Shown here piece by piece: positions 55,873 to 64,000 of a stretch of 64,000 nucleotides of DNA. Made by a program: the position numbers and the translations under genes. Under the pieces are notes generated by a model. The model had not been told where the DNA came from and searched no databases. It worked only from the letters and a program-made list of their open reading frames with translations. Location: assembly GCA_963768975.1 (NCBI GenBank), contig CAVYKB010000002.1:124001-188000 (forward strand), read 5' to 3'. Position 1 is the stretch's first letter. The number at the start of each line of letters is the position of its first letter. Source of the stretch: CADCTB01 sp963768975. Its GTDB lineage: Bacteria; Actinomycetota; Acidimicrobiia; Acidimicrobiales; AC-14.

Positions 55873-57014
55873 TCCCGACCCGATTGCCCACTGAGCGGGG
55901 GCGGCGAGCCGTGCTGGCGTTCCTCGGGATCGCCGGCGTGCTGTTCGTGGTGTCGGCAGTGGGATCAATCTGGCTGCCAGAGCCCGGCAACCAGGTCATC
56001 CCCCCGTTCCGGGGCTGGCGCTGGCTCCAGGGCTGGGCTCAGTGGGACTCGGGGTGGTACTTCGCCATCGCCACCGGCGGCTACGGGTACGTCCCTGGCC
56101 GGCAGTCGACGATCGCCTTCTTCCCGACCTACCCACTGGCCATGCGGGCGGTGGCGACGATAGGCCTCAACGCCTACGTGGCCGGCATCCTCGTGACAGT
56201 GGCTGCGGGAGCGGCGGCCACCCGGCTGTTCTTCGGCTGGCTCTCCGCCCGGCTCACGCCGGCCGGCGCCTGGGCCGCCCTCGGGCTCATGCTCCTCTAC
56301 CCCTACGCCTTCTTCCTTTACGGCGCCGTTTACCCCACCGCGCTCTTCGTGCTCACCATCGTGGGTGCCTTCGTCCTGCTCGAGCACGACCACCCCTGGC
56401 TGGCCGGCCTGGTCGGCGCCCTGGCCACCGCCGCCCGGCCGACCGGCGTGGTCCTCGTCGTCGCCCTGGCCGTGCGGGCGGTGGAGCGCCGGCGCTCGGC
56501 CGGCGAGCCGGTGACATGGCGCGACGCCGGCGTGCTGGTGTCGATCTTGGGCCTGGCCGGCTTCTGCGTCTACCAGTGGCGCAAGTTCGGCGACCCGTTC
56601 ACCTTCATCACCATCCAGTCGGCCTGGGACCAGGAGAGCGGCCTGCGCACGTGGCTGAAGTTCCGGTTCTTCGAGGATCTGGGCACCCTGGATGACCGCA
56701 ACATCCTGGGCTCGCTGTCGTACCTCGCCCACCCGATCCTGACCTTCGGCGCCCTGGCCCTGGTGCCCCGGGTGTTCCGGCGCTTCGGCTACGGCTACGG
56801 CACCTACGCCCTGCTCGCCGTCCTCGTGCCGGCGGTATCGACCAAAAACTTCTTCGGCATGGCCCGGTACCTCCTTGCCGCCTTCCCGATCTTCGCCGTC
56901 GCCGGCGAGCTGCTGGCTGAGCGGCCCCGGCTGGCCAAAGTCGTCTACCCGGCGCTCGCCGTGGTCCTGGTCGCCCTGACCGCCGCCTACAGCCAGGGCC
57001 AGTACCTCAGCTAG
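55869..57014 (+). CDS. PIG-V/mannosyltransferase-like multipass membrane protein
   Basis: About 381 residues with roughly ten transmembrane helices. Motifs typical of membrane GT-C enzymes related to PIG-V: WLQGWAQWDSGWYFAIATGGYGY carries the WDSxWY catalytic Asp loop, followed by FFPTYPLAMRAV, FFLYGAVYPTALFV and FVLLEHDHPWLAGLVGAL. The sugar donor would be a lipid-linked mannose. Start is uncertain: CTG at 55869 forms a CTGA overlap, TTG at 55884 and GTG at 55911 are other choices, none with a clear ribosome site. It ends by sharing CTAG with the giant repeat gene. Confidence 0.83.
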   Translation: MIPTRLPTERGRRAVLAFLGIAGVLFVVSAVGSIWLPEPGNQVIPPFRGWRWLQGWAQWDSGWYFAIATGGYGYVPGRQSTIAFFPTYPLAMRAVATIGLNAYVAGILVTVAAGAAATRLFFGWLSARLTPAGAWAALGLMLLYPYAFFLYGAVYPTALFVLTIVGAFVLLEHDHPWLAGLVGALATAARPTGVVLVVALAVRAVERRRSAGEPVTWRDAGVLVSILGLAGFCVYQWRKFGDPFTFITIQSAWDQESGLRTWLKFRFFEDLGTLDDRNILGSLSYLAHPILTFGALALVPRVFRRFGYGYGTYALLAVLVPAVSTKNFFGMARYLLAAFPIFAVAGELLAERPRLAKVVYPALAVVLVALTAAYSQGQYLS

Positions 57015-60000
57015 GGCGTGAAGAACGCCCGGTAGATGGCCTGGGGGATGGGGAGGGGGATGTCGCCGCTGAGGCCGAGGAAGACCGTGGCCTGGCCGTT
57101 GACGTACCAACCCCCGACGGCCTTGCGCCAGATGGCCCGGTCCGTGTCGCCGTCGCCGTCGTAGTCGCCGGCAACGGGGATGTCGCCGCTCAGGCCCGTG
57201 AACACCGTTGACTGGCCGGCGGTGTACCACCCGCCGACTGTCGGCCGGAACACGGCCTTGTCGGTGGTCCCGCTGTTGTCGTAGTCGCCGGGCACAGGGA
57301 TGTCCCCGTTGAGGCCGTTGAACACCGTCGGCTGACCGTTGATGTACCAACCGCCGACCGCCGGCCGGAAGATGGCGACGTCGGTCGACCCGTTGCCGTC
57401 GTAGTCGCCCGGCACCGGGATGTCGGTGGAGTTCCCGAAGAACACCGGGCCCTGGCCTTCGACGAACCAGGCCCCCACCGAGGGCCGGTAGACGGCCCGG
57501 TCGGTCCGCCCGTCGCCGTTGTAGTCGCCCGGGACGGGGATGTCGCCGGCCAGTCCCAGGAAGGCGGTGGCCTGGCCCTCGGTGAACCAGGTGCCCTCCC
57601 GGTAGACCGCTTTGTCGGAGTCGCCGTCGCCGTCGTAGTCACCGGGGACCGGGATGTCGGTCGCGGTGCCGATGAAGCCCGTGGCCTGGCCCTCGGCGAA
57701 CCACGCCCCACCGCGGTAAACCGAGCGATCGGTGTCGCCGTCCCCGTCGAAGTCGGCAGGCTTCTTGACGGTCGCCGGCCGGGGCGCGAGCGAGGCGTTG
57801 ATGCCCGATGTGGTGACGCCGGCGGTCACCGACACCAGGTTCGCCGTGTTACCACCGGGCTTGTTGTCGTAGTACTCCGACACCCACTCGACCGGACCGT
57901 TGCAGTCTTCGAACCGGACCCTGTAGTTGCCCGGCCTCAGGCCGGAGATGAGATAGGAGCCGTCCGCCGACGTGGAGGGCCGGAACAGGCCCCACCCGGA
58001 CACGGCATCGAAGGCGTTCACGCAGATGCCGCCCACCGGTGCGCCGGTGCCGTCGGCGACCACAGTGCCGGAGATCCGCCCCGCGATGGCAAGGCCGGCG
58101 TTGACACCCGCCGTCGTCCCGCCGGCAGTCACCGAGAGGACGGTTGCGGCGTCGAAGTTGAGCGTGTTGTCGAAGTACTCCGCCGCATGGTCTATCGGGC
58201 TGACGCAGTCCTCGAACTTCACCTTGTAGGTCCCTGCCGGCAGGCCGGCGACGGTGTACGTGCCGTCCGAGGCCGTCTGCGGCCGGAACAGGCTCGAGTT
58301 CGACGACGTACTGATCGGGCTGACGCAGATGCCGGCCAGCGGGGCACCGCCGGCGTCGGCCACGACCGTGCCGGAAACCCGGCCGCCGAGCGCCAGCGCA
58401 GCGTTGATTCCGGAGGTGGTGGCGCCCGCGCCCACCGAGACGAGGTTGCCCGAGCTGAAGTCGCCCTTGTTGTCGTAGTACTCGACGGCGTAGTCGATCG
58501 GGCTCACGCAGTCCTCGAACCGGACCTTGTGGTTCCCCGCCGCCAAGCCGGAGATGAGGTACGTGCCGTCTGCGCCGGTGGTGACCCGGAAGATGCTGGA
58601 CCCGCTCGTCGGGTTCGGGGCGCTAACGCAGATACCGGACAGCGGAGTGCCCGAGCCTTCGGCGACTACGGTGCCGGAAATCCGGCCGGCGATCGCCAGC
58701 CCGGCGTTCACTCCCGACGTGGTGGCGCCGGCGGTCACCGCCACCAAGTTCCCCGAACCGAACTCCGGCTTGTTGTCGTAGTACTCCGCCGCGTAGTCGA
58801 GCGGCGCCACGCAGTCCTCGAACTTCACCCTGTAGCTGCCAGCGGCCACCCCGCTGAGGAGGTAGGTACCGCCGGCTCCCGACGTCGCCCGGCCGATGAA
58901 GCCGCCGCTCGGCAGGGAAAGATCGACACAGATGCCCGCGAGCGGGGCACCACTGCCGTCGGCCACCACGGTGCCCGAAATCGAACCGCCGATCGCCAAG
59001 GCCGCGTTGGCCGTCAGCGTGACCCCGGAGGTCACGGCCAAGGTGTTTCCTGTCCCGAACTCCGCCTTGTTGTCGTAGTGCTCCGACGCGTAGTCGATCG
59101 GGCTGACGCAGTCCTCGAAGCGAAGCTTGTAGTTGGCCGGCGCCATGCCGGCGATGACGTAGCTCCCATCCGCGCCGGTGGTGACCCGGAAGTTGCTCGA
59201 GTTCGACGCCGCGAAGGGCGCTCCGACGCATATCCCGGCCAGCGGAGCGCCAGTGCCCTCGGCGACCACCGTGCCCGAGATGCGTCCCCCGATGCCCATC
59301 GACGCGTTGATCCCCGATGTCGTCGCGCTGGCGTTCACGGTCACGAGGTTGGCCGGACCGAACTCCAGAGTGTTGTTGTAGTGCTCGACCGCATAGTCGA
59401 CGGAGCCGACGCAATCCTGGAAGCGGACCTTGTAGGTGCCGACCGCCAGCCCGTTGATGAGGTAGGTGCCGTCCGCCGCTGAAGTCGCCGAGGTGACGTT
59501 GCTGCCGCCGGCCGCCGGGAAGGGGACGGCGCAGATGCCCGCAAGGGGAGCGCCGGTGCCGTCGGCCACGATGGTGCCGGAGATGGACCCGCCGGCCGCC
59601 ATCGACGCGTTAATGCCTGACGTCGTTGCGCCGGCGGTAACGGTCACGACGTTGCCGTCGTTGAAGAAGCGCTGGTTGTCGTAGTACTCGGTCGCCCAGT
59701 CGAAGGGACTGTTGCAGTCCTCGAACTTGACCCTGTACGTGCCTGCGGCCAGGCCGGCGATGGAATAGGTGCCGTCGGCCGCCGTGTTCACCCGGAAGAT
59801 GCTGGACCCGGACGTGGTGTTGGGTGCACTGACGCAGATTCCCGCCAAAGGGGTACCGGTCCCGTCGGCCACCACCGTGCCGGCGATCCTGCCGCCGATC
59901 GCCAAAGATGCATTGATTCCGGAGAGCGTGCCCCCTTCAGTGACCGCCAGCGAGGCGGCCGAGTTGAAGGCCAGCGTGTTGTCGTAGTACTCCGCCGCGT

Positions 60001-60466
60001 AGTCGAGGGGGCTGACGCAGTCCTGGAACCGGACTTTGTAGTTCCCGGCCGGGACGCCCGAGAGGAGATAGGTGCCGCCGGCGGCCGTGGTCGCCGCGGC
60101 GACATTGCTGCCCCCGCTGGCCGGGAAGGGGTACACGCAGATGCCGGCTAGGGGGGCGCCACTCCCGTCGGCGACCACCGTGCCCGAGATCGAGCCGCCT
60201 CCCTCGGCGTCACCCGTCTTCGGCCGGACCGTGTCGGGGTCGACCGCCGGCTCCTCGTCCGGAGGCAGGATGGCCTCGGGGGCGTCCAACGGAGGCGCCC
60301 CGAGGTGGTCACCGACCGGCGCGCTCTCGCCGGCGGCGGACTGGAGCGCCGGCGGATCGACTACCTCCGCGGCGACGGGCACGGCAAGGCCCGCCCCCAT
60401 CACCACCAGGGCCACCGCAACAGTCAGGGCGCGACGCGCACCCAGCATCCTTGATCCGCCGTCCAT
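57011..60466 (-). CDS. Giant secreted repeat protein: eight ~101-residue regulatory-like repeats plus FG-GAP/VCBS-type repeats
   Basis: 1151 residues. The start with GGGGAG before ATG gives a signal peptide (LTVAVALVVMGAGLAVPVAA), then an Ala/Pro/Glu spacer. Residues about 90-897 are eight tandem units of about 101 residues, each opening SGTVVADGxGAPLAGIC and carrying FEDCVSPIDYAxEYYDN, with two Cys per unit. These are carboxypeptidase-regulatory/MSCRAMM-like beta domains. Units 1, 3 and 5 are one subtype (GGSIS); the rest are the other. Residues about 900-1151 are six DxDGDGxxD calcium repeats (FG-GAP type) with GDIPVPGDYDGDGD. It is probably a long, calcium-rigid surface stalk or adhesin. 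It shares its stop CTAG with the preceding convergent gene. Confidence 0.86.
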   Translation of the reverse strand: MDGGSRMLGARRALTVAVALVVMGAGLAVPVAAEVVDPPALQSAAGESAPVGDHLGAPPLDAPEAILPPDEEPAVDPDTVRPKTGDAEGGGSISGTVVADGSGAPLAGICVYPFPASGGSNVAAATTAAGGTYLLSGVPAGNYKVRFQDCVSPLDYAAEYYDNTLAFNSAASLAVTEGGTLSGINASLAIGGRIAGTVVADGTGTPLAGICVSAPNTTSGSSIFRVNTAADGTYSIAGLAAGTYRVKFEDCNSPFDWATEYYDNQRFFNDGNVVTVTAGATTSGINASMAAGGSISGTIVADGTGAPLAGICAVPFPAAGGSNVTSATSAADGTYLINGLAVGTYKVRFQDCVGSVDYAVEHYNNTLEFGPANLVTVNASATTSGINASMGIGGRISGTVVAEGTGAPLAGICVGAPFAASNSSNFRVTTGADGSYVIAGMAPANYKLRFEDCVSPIDYASEHYDNKAEFGTGNTLAVTSGVTLTANAALAIGGSISGTVVADGSGAPLAGICVDLSLPSGGFIGRATSGAGGTYLLSGVAAGSYRVKFEDCVAPLDYAAEYYDNKPEFGSGNLVAVTAGATTSGVNAGLAIAGRISGTVVAEGSGTPLSGICVSAPNPTSGSSIFRVTTGADGTYLISGLAAGNHKVRFEDCVSPIDYAVEYYDNKGDFSSGNLVSVGAGATTSGINAALALGGRVSGTVVADAGGAPLAGICVSPISTSSNSSLFRPQTASDGTYTVAGLPAGTYKVKFEDCVSPIDHAAEYFDNTLNFDAATVLSVTAGGTTAGVNAGLAIAGRISGTVVADGTGAPVGGICVNAFDAVSGWGLFRPSTSADGSYLISGLRPGNYRVRFEDCNGPVEWVSEYYDNKPGGNTANLVSVTAGVTTSGINASLAPRPATVKKPADFDGDGDTDRSVYRGGAWFAEGQATGFIGTATDIPVPGDYDGDGDSDKAVYREGTWFTEGQATAFLGLAGDIPVPGDYNGDGRTDRAVYRPSVGAWFVEGQGPVFFGNSTDIPVPGDYDGNGSTDVAIFRPAVGGWYINGQPTVFNGLNGDIPVPGDYDNSGTTDKAVFRPTVGGWYTAGQSTVFTGLSGDIPVAGDYDGDGDTDRAIWRKAVGGWYVNGQATVFLGLSGDIPLPIPQAIYRAFFTP

Positions 60467-60573
60467 GGCTCCCCCGCCCCCCGTTTGCGCGCCGAACATG
60501 CCCCGGCGACCGGTGAACCTGGAAGACCGCCGTTGCGAGGCACCATCTCATGACGGCGCCACGCCGTCAACAG

Positions 60574-61698
60574 CTACGCGGTCTTGGCCCCCACGGTGCC
60601 GCCGATGAACGCCACGATCTTGTCGACGCTGCTCTGCTCACGGGGTGCCTCGGCCACGGGCGGGCCCAGGCCGTGTGAGTCCATGTCGAGGGGGTCGAAC
60701 GGCCGGACCGGCGCAGTGAGGACCTGCTGGAGGCTGGAGCTGGCGTTCGGGGCCACCACCGCCTCCTTCCTGCCGGCCAGGTTCTGGCTCAGGCGCTCGC
60801 TGTCGACGGCCTTGACGGCGGTGGACCGGTCACCGGTCACCATGATCACGGGCTGCTTCACCGCCTTGGCGTCGTTGGCCGGGTCGACCGAGAACATGGC
60901 CTTGAAGAAGGCGTCCTGGTTGGGCGGCAGAAGCGACTGGAACTCCGGGCGCATGACGTCGCGTCCCGGCAGGGTGCCGTTGGCCAGCAGGTTCTCGATC
61001 ATCGCCCGGTAGGCGTCGGCCGACACCGGCCCATGCGTGAAGCGGTAGCTGTCCGACCACACGTCGACCAGGCGCCGGCCCGGCGTGGAGACCAGCCCCA
61101 CGCCCTTGACCCGCTCGTCAGTGGCGGCCAGCCGCATGGCAATGACACCGCCCATGTCATGGCCGATGACCGCCATACGGTTTGCGTCGACCTCCTGGCG
61201 CTGGCTCAGGAACTCGAGGGCCTCCCGGGCGTCCTCCACCATGTCTTCCCAGCTCAGCTGCTGGCCGGACTCCAGCTGGCTGTCGCCGATGCCCCGGTGG
61301 TCGTAGCGGAGCGTCACCATGCCGGCGGCGGTCAGGCTGTTGCTGAGGTCCTGGTAGAGCGGGTCGGCCGGGCGGGCCACGATGGGGCCGTCACGGTTGG
61401 TGGCGCCCGGGCCGGGGATGATCAGCACGGCGGGCGAAGCGCCCTTGGCGTCGACGGGGACCGCCAGGGTCGCCCCCATCTTGAGCTTGGCCGCCCCGAT
61501 CAGGGAAACGTCGCGCTCGCCGGGCGTGGGCCTGAACTCCTCGTCGAGGCCGGCGTTCTCCCCTCCGCCACCTCCCGAGCAGGCCCCCGCCACCAATGCG
61601 AGCGCAGCGACGAGCGCCAGCAGCCGGGCCCGTGGGCGGAGGCCGACTCTGCTGCTCGCCGACGACTGGGACTGATCCGACCGCCTCAGCCTTTGCAC
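60574..61698 (-). CDS. Lipoprotein alpha/beta hydrolase
   Basis: 374 residues. A basic head (RLRRSDQSQ, SRVGLRPRARLLALVAALAL) ends in a lipobox LVAGACSGGG. The mature part is an alpha/beta hydrolase: PAVLIIPGPGATNRDGPI (oxyanion side), MVTLRYDHRGIGDSQLESGQ, the nucleophile region MAVIGHDMGGVIAMRLAAT where Ser is replaced by Asp, and a late His near DMDSHGLGP. The change GHDMG (Asp in place of Ser) is common in some hydrolases (haloalkane or epoxide type), so it need not be dead. The GTG is the only start giving the head. It is divergent from the RsbQ gene. Confidence 0.83.
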   Translation of the reverse strand: MQRLRRSDQSQSSASSRVGLRPRARLLALVAALALVAGACSGGGGGENAGLDEEFRPTPGERDVSLIGAAKLKMGATLAVPVDAKGASPAVLIIPGPGATNRDGPIVARPADPLYQDLSNSLTAAGMVTLRYDHRGIGDSQLESGQQLSWEDMVEDAREALEFLSQRQEVDANRMAVIGHDMGGVIAMRLAATDERVKGVGLVSTPGRRLVDVWSDSYRFTHGPVSADAYRAMIENLLANGTLPGRDVMRPEFQSLLPPNQDAFFKAMFSVDPANDAKAVKQPVIMVTGDRSTAVKAVDSERLSQNLAGRKEAVVAPNASSSLQQVLTAPVRPFDPLDMDSHGLGPPVAEAPREQSSVDKIVAFIGGTVGAKTA

Positions 61699-61785
61699 CC
61701 CGTCAGTGTACGTAGTGGCTTCAGATGGCGAATCAGGGTGAACCCCGAGGAAACCCCCGACCCCCGGAGGCTTTAGGCTGGAGCG

Positions 61786-62592
61786 ATGGGCGCAGACGTC
61801 TTTGTTCGCAACAACGTCTCGGTAACGGGGAACCTGGCCGGGCGGCCAATGCTGTTCGCCCACGGCTTCGGGTGCGACCAGAACATGTGGCGTTTCGTCA
61901 CCCCCGAGTTCGAGGACAAGTACCGCACGATCGTGTTCGACTACGTCGGCGCCGGCGGCTCCGACCTTGCCGCCTACGACGACAAGCGGTACTCGACTCT
62001 CGACGGCTACGCCACCGACGTCCTGGACATCTGTGAGGCACTCGACCTGACCGATGTGGTCTTCGTCGGCCACTCGGTGAGCGCCATGGTCGGCGTGCTG
62101 GCCGCAGCGAAGGCTCCTGAGCGCTTCGGTGCCCTGATCCTGATAGGGCCTTCTCCCCGCTACATCAACGACGGCGACTACGTCGGCGGGTTCACCGAGA
62201 GCGACATCGCCGGCCTGCTGGCGTCGCTCGACAGCAACTACCTGGGGTGGTCGAGCGCCATGGCCCCCGCCATCATGGGGAACCCCGACCGGCCCGAGCT
62301 CGGTGCCGAGCTGACCGCCAGTTTCTGCCGGACGGACCCGGAGATCCAGAAGCGCTTCGCCCGGGTCACCTTCCTTTCCGACAACCGCCCGGACCTGACC
62401 AAGGTCAACCTGCCGGCGCTCGTACTCCAGTGCTCCGAAGACATCATCGCCCCGGACGTGGTCGGCGAGTACGTCCACGGCCAGCTTCCTGGGAGCCGGT
62501 TGGTCAAGCTCGAGGCCACCGGGCACTGTCCCAACCTCAGCGCGCCGGAGGAAACCGCGGCCGCGATCACCGCATTTCTCGACGAAGCGTGA
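61786..62592 (+). CDS. RsbQ-like alpha/beta hydrolase (sigma-B pathway regulator)
   Basis: A 268-residue protein with the pattern of Bacillus RsbQ and plant KAI2/D14 proteins. Catalytic triad Ser97 (FVGHSVSAMVGV), Asp219 (CSEDIIAPD) and His247 (EATGHCPN) occupies practically the same positions as in RsbQ, and the start VRNNVSVTG followed by LFAHGFGCDQNMWRFVTPEF is the RsbQ opening. It binds and perhaps hydrolyses a hydrophobic ligand and activates the PAS phosphatase RsbP. The next gene is such a phosphatase, overlapping by GTGA, so they are a complete RsbQ-RsbP unit. Confidence 0.88.
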   Translation: MGADVFVRNNVSVTGNLAGRPMLFAHGFGCDQNMWRFVTPEFEDKYRTIVFDYVGAGGSDLAAYDDKRYSTLDGYATDVLDICEALDLTDVVFVGHSVSAMVGVLAAAKAPERFGALILIGPSPRYINDGDYVGGFTESDIAGLLASLDSNYLGWSSAMAPAIMGNPDRPELGAELTASFCRTDPEIQKRFARVTFLSDNRPDLTKVNLPALVLQCSEDIIAPDVVGEYVHGQLPGSRLVKLEATGHCPNLSAPEETAAAITAFLDEA

Positions 62593-63773
62593 CGGGCGAG
62601 GTCACCGAGGCGGACCAGGGCTTCTACGCCGCCCTGCTCGAGGACGACCCGGAGGAGCTGTACGACAACGCCCCGTGCGGGTACCTGTCGACCCTGCCCG
62701 ACGGCACGATCGCCAAGGTCAACGCCACCCTGCTCGGATGGACGGGCTACGCCCGGGAGGAGCTGTTGGGCCAACGCCGGTTCCAGGAGCTCCTGCCCCC
62801 CGGCGACCGCATCTTCTACGAAACGCACTTCGCCCCCCTGCTGCGCATGCAGGGTCACGTGCGGGAGATCGCCGTCCAGCTGGTCTGCAGCGACGGACGG
62901 CGCCTGCCGGTCCTGGTCAACTCGGTGCTCAAGCACGACGCCGGCGGCGCACCGCAGCTGGTCCGCACCGCCGTCTTCGACGCCACCGAGCGCCGGTCCT
63001 ACGAGGAGGAGCTGCTGGCCGCCCGCCGGCGGGCCGAGGAGAGCGAGGCGAAGGCCGCCGCCCTGGCCCGCACACTGCAGGCGACGTTCATCCCGCCTGC
63101 CATCGTCAGCCCCCCCGGGCTCGACGTCGGCGGCGCCTACCGGGCCGCCGGCGACGGCAGCGAGGTCGGCGGCGACTTCTACGACGTGTTCGAAACCGGC
63201 CGCGGCACCTGGGCGATCGTGCTCGGCGACGTCTGCGGCAAGGGCGTGACTTCTGCGGTTGTCACCGCCCTGGCCCGCTACAGCGTGCGGGCGGAGGCGC
63301 AGCGCACGCCCTACCCGAGCGCGGTGCTCGCCAGCCTCCACGACACACTGGTCCGCAACCATCCCGAGCAGTTCTGCACCGCGGTCCTCGCCACCTTCGA
63401 CCGCACCCCGGAGGGCATCCGCCTCACGGTCGCCTCCGGCGGCCACCACCTTCCTCTCCGCCGGCGGGCCAGCGGGCAGTTCGACACCATCGGCCAATCG
63501 GGCACCATCCTGGGCATGCTCGACACGCCCCGCCTGACGGACACCACCAGCCTCCTCCAGCCCGGCGACGTCATCGTGCTCTACACCGACGGGGTCACCG
63601 AGGCCCGGTGCGACCGCGAGTTCTTCGACGATCAGCGCCTGCTGGACGTCATCGCCGGCGGCGAGGGGTTGGACGCCCAAGAGCTGGCCGATGCCATCGT
63701 CGCCGAGGTGCTCGAGTTCCAGCGCGGCATTGCCCGCGACGACATCGCCGTCGTGGTGCTCAGGGTCCCCTGA
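62589..63773 (+). CDS. RsbP-like PAS-PP2C (SpoIIE) phosphatase
   Basis: 394 residues. A PAS domain (about 20-130) reads DNAPCGYLSTLPDGTIAKVN, then GWTGYAREELLGQRRFQELL and RDITE-like VFDATERRSYEEE. A coiled-coil linker (EEELLAARRRAEESEAKAAA) leads to a PPM/SpoIIE domain (165-394): FIPPAIVSPPGLDVGGAYRA, EVGGDFYDVFETGRG with the metal Asp, LGDVCGKGVTSAVVTALARY and VIVLYTDGVTEARCDREFFD. It dephosphorylates an anti-sigma antagonist on starvation or energy stress. It is translationally coupled to RsbQ. No anti-sigma factor gene follows within the window. Confidence 0.9.
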   Translation: MTGEVTEADQGFYAALLEDDPEELYDNAPCGYLSTLPDGTIAKVNATLLGWTGYAREELLGQRRFQELLPPGDRIFYETHFAPLLRMQGHVREIAVQLVCSDGRRLPVLVNSVLKHDAGGAPQLVRTAVFDATERRSYEEELLAARRRAEESEAKAAALARTLQATFIPPAIVSPPGLDVGGAYRAAGDGSEVGGDFYDVFETGRGTWAIVLGDVCGKGVTSAVVTALARYSVRAEAQRTPYPSAVLASLHDTLVRNHPEQFCTAVLATFDRTPEGIRLTVASGGHHLPLRRRASGQFDTIGQSGTILGMLDTPRLTDTTSLLQPGDVIVLYTDGVTEARCDREFFDDQRLLDVIAGGEGLDAQELADAIVAEVLEFQRGIARDDIAVVVLRVP

Positions 63774-63834
63774 TCTTCGGCCCCGCCCATCTACCATCCG
63801 CCGGCATGGGCCACTGTCTCAGCCGGCGGTCAAA

Positions 63835-64000
63835 ATGACCACCACGGACGGCCGGCCCGAGCTCAGCCTCGACGCTCTCGGTGTGGACCAGCCGTTCGGG
63901 ACTGTGCTCGCCGATCCTCCCTGGCGGTTCCAGAACCGCAGCGGGAAGGTGGCGCCCGAGCACAAGCGCCTCAGCCGCTACGACACCATGGACTGGAAGG
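63835..64000 (+). CDS. MT-A70 family adenine methyltransferase, N-terminal part (runs off window)
   Basis: The first 55 codons are visible: ATG, a short lead, then FGTVLADPPWRFQN followed by GKVAPEHKRLSRYDTMDWK. The DPPW motif and the aromatic surroundings identify the MT-A70 group that makes N6-methyladenine. It begins 61 bases after the RsbP-like gene, same strand. Which substrate it has (DNA or RNA) and whether it is a solitary epigenetic enzyme cannot be seen. The rest lies beyond the window. Confidence 0.8.
   Translation, partial: MTTTDGRPELSLDALGVDQPFGTVLADPPWRFQNRSGKVAPEHKRLSRYDTMDWK

Overview
This is a GC-rich chromosomal window from an actinobacterium. The inositol-1-phosphate synthase with its PadR regulator, the DUF5318/penicillin-binding protein pair, the pcnA/DUF6049-like cluster and the rpsF-ssb-rplI-dnaB block are all actinobacterial hallmarks of the chromosome core. 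The style of the genes (many 4-base stop/start overlaps, frequent GTG starts, many Tat or lipoprotein surface proteins) would fit the class Acidimicrobiia, but no 16S or other decisive marker is present, so that placement is inference. I see no rRNA, tRNA, CRISPR array, insertion sequence or prophage.

Layout. 0-2.8 kb: a partial DUF6049-like exported protein and a GNAT acetyltransferase (minus) diverge from pcnA. 2.8-10.6 kb: a TolB/RTX secreted protein, a NarL-type two-component pair, a LolD/FtsX-type ABC exporter and a MinD-like ATPase. 10.7-16.9 kb: a FGGY sugar kinase with a cupin, a STAS-like protein overlapping an ECF sigma factor that carries a SnoaL-like domain, a primary-like sigma factor and a thioredoxin-reductase-like flavoprotein. 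16.9-23.3 kb: a SNF2 helicase, a methyltransferase, and the padR-ino1 operon. 23.4-30.6 kb: DUF5318, a class A penicillin-binding protein, panB, DUF192, then rpsF-ssb-rplI-dnaB, in which rpsR is missing and a LexA-type box precedes dnaB. 30.7-45 kb: an accessory stretch holding several broken genes (DUF1801, an oligopeptide ABC ATPase, a SnoaL-type cyclase, a short-chain dehydrogenase stump, a truncated lipoprotein) among intact ones: DUF2200, a J-domain membrane protein, a Tat-exported phage-tail-tube-like protein, a histone-like basic protein, a large LuxR ATPase regulator, two related surface proteins and an OmpR-type two-component system. 45-64 kb: small membrane proteins, aldose epimerase, an S9 peptidase, two endonuclease/exonuclease/phosphatase-fold proteins, pyruvate kinase, a Kelch lipoprotein, a DrrAB-type ABC exporter, a membrane mannosyltransferase-like protein, a 1151-residue repeat surface protein, a lipoprotein hydrolase, an RsbQ-RsbP stress-signalling pair and the start of an MT-A70 adenine methyltransferase.

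How it works together. Core functions (tRNA maturation, replication, ribosome, cell wall, pantothenate, inositol, glycolysis) alternate with signalling: two two-component systems, three sigma or anti-sigma type modules (ECF, group-2 sigma, RsbQ/RsbP) and one LuxR regulator. Gene packing is extreme. Co-directional neighbours overlap as ATGA, GTGA and apparently also CTGA, and convergent neighbours share their stop tetranucleotide CTAG. The two most unusual signals are a recurrent need for CTG start codons at overlapping junctions, and a cluster of genes that look internally deleted rather than point-mutated. Functional names rest on my reading of motifs and have not been checked by database search.
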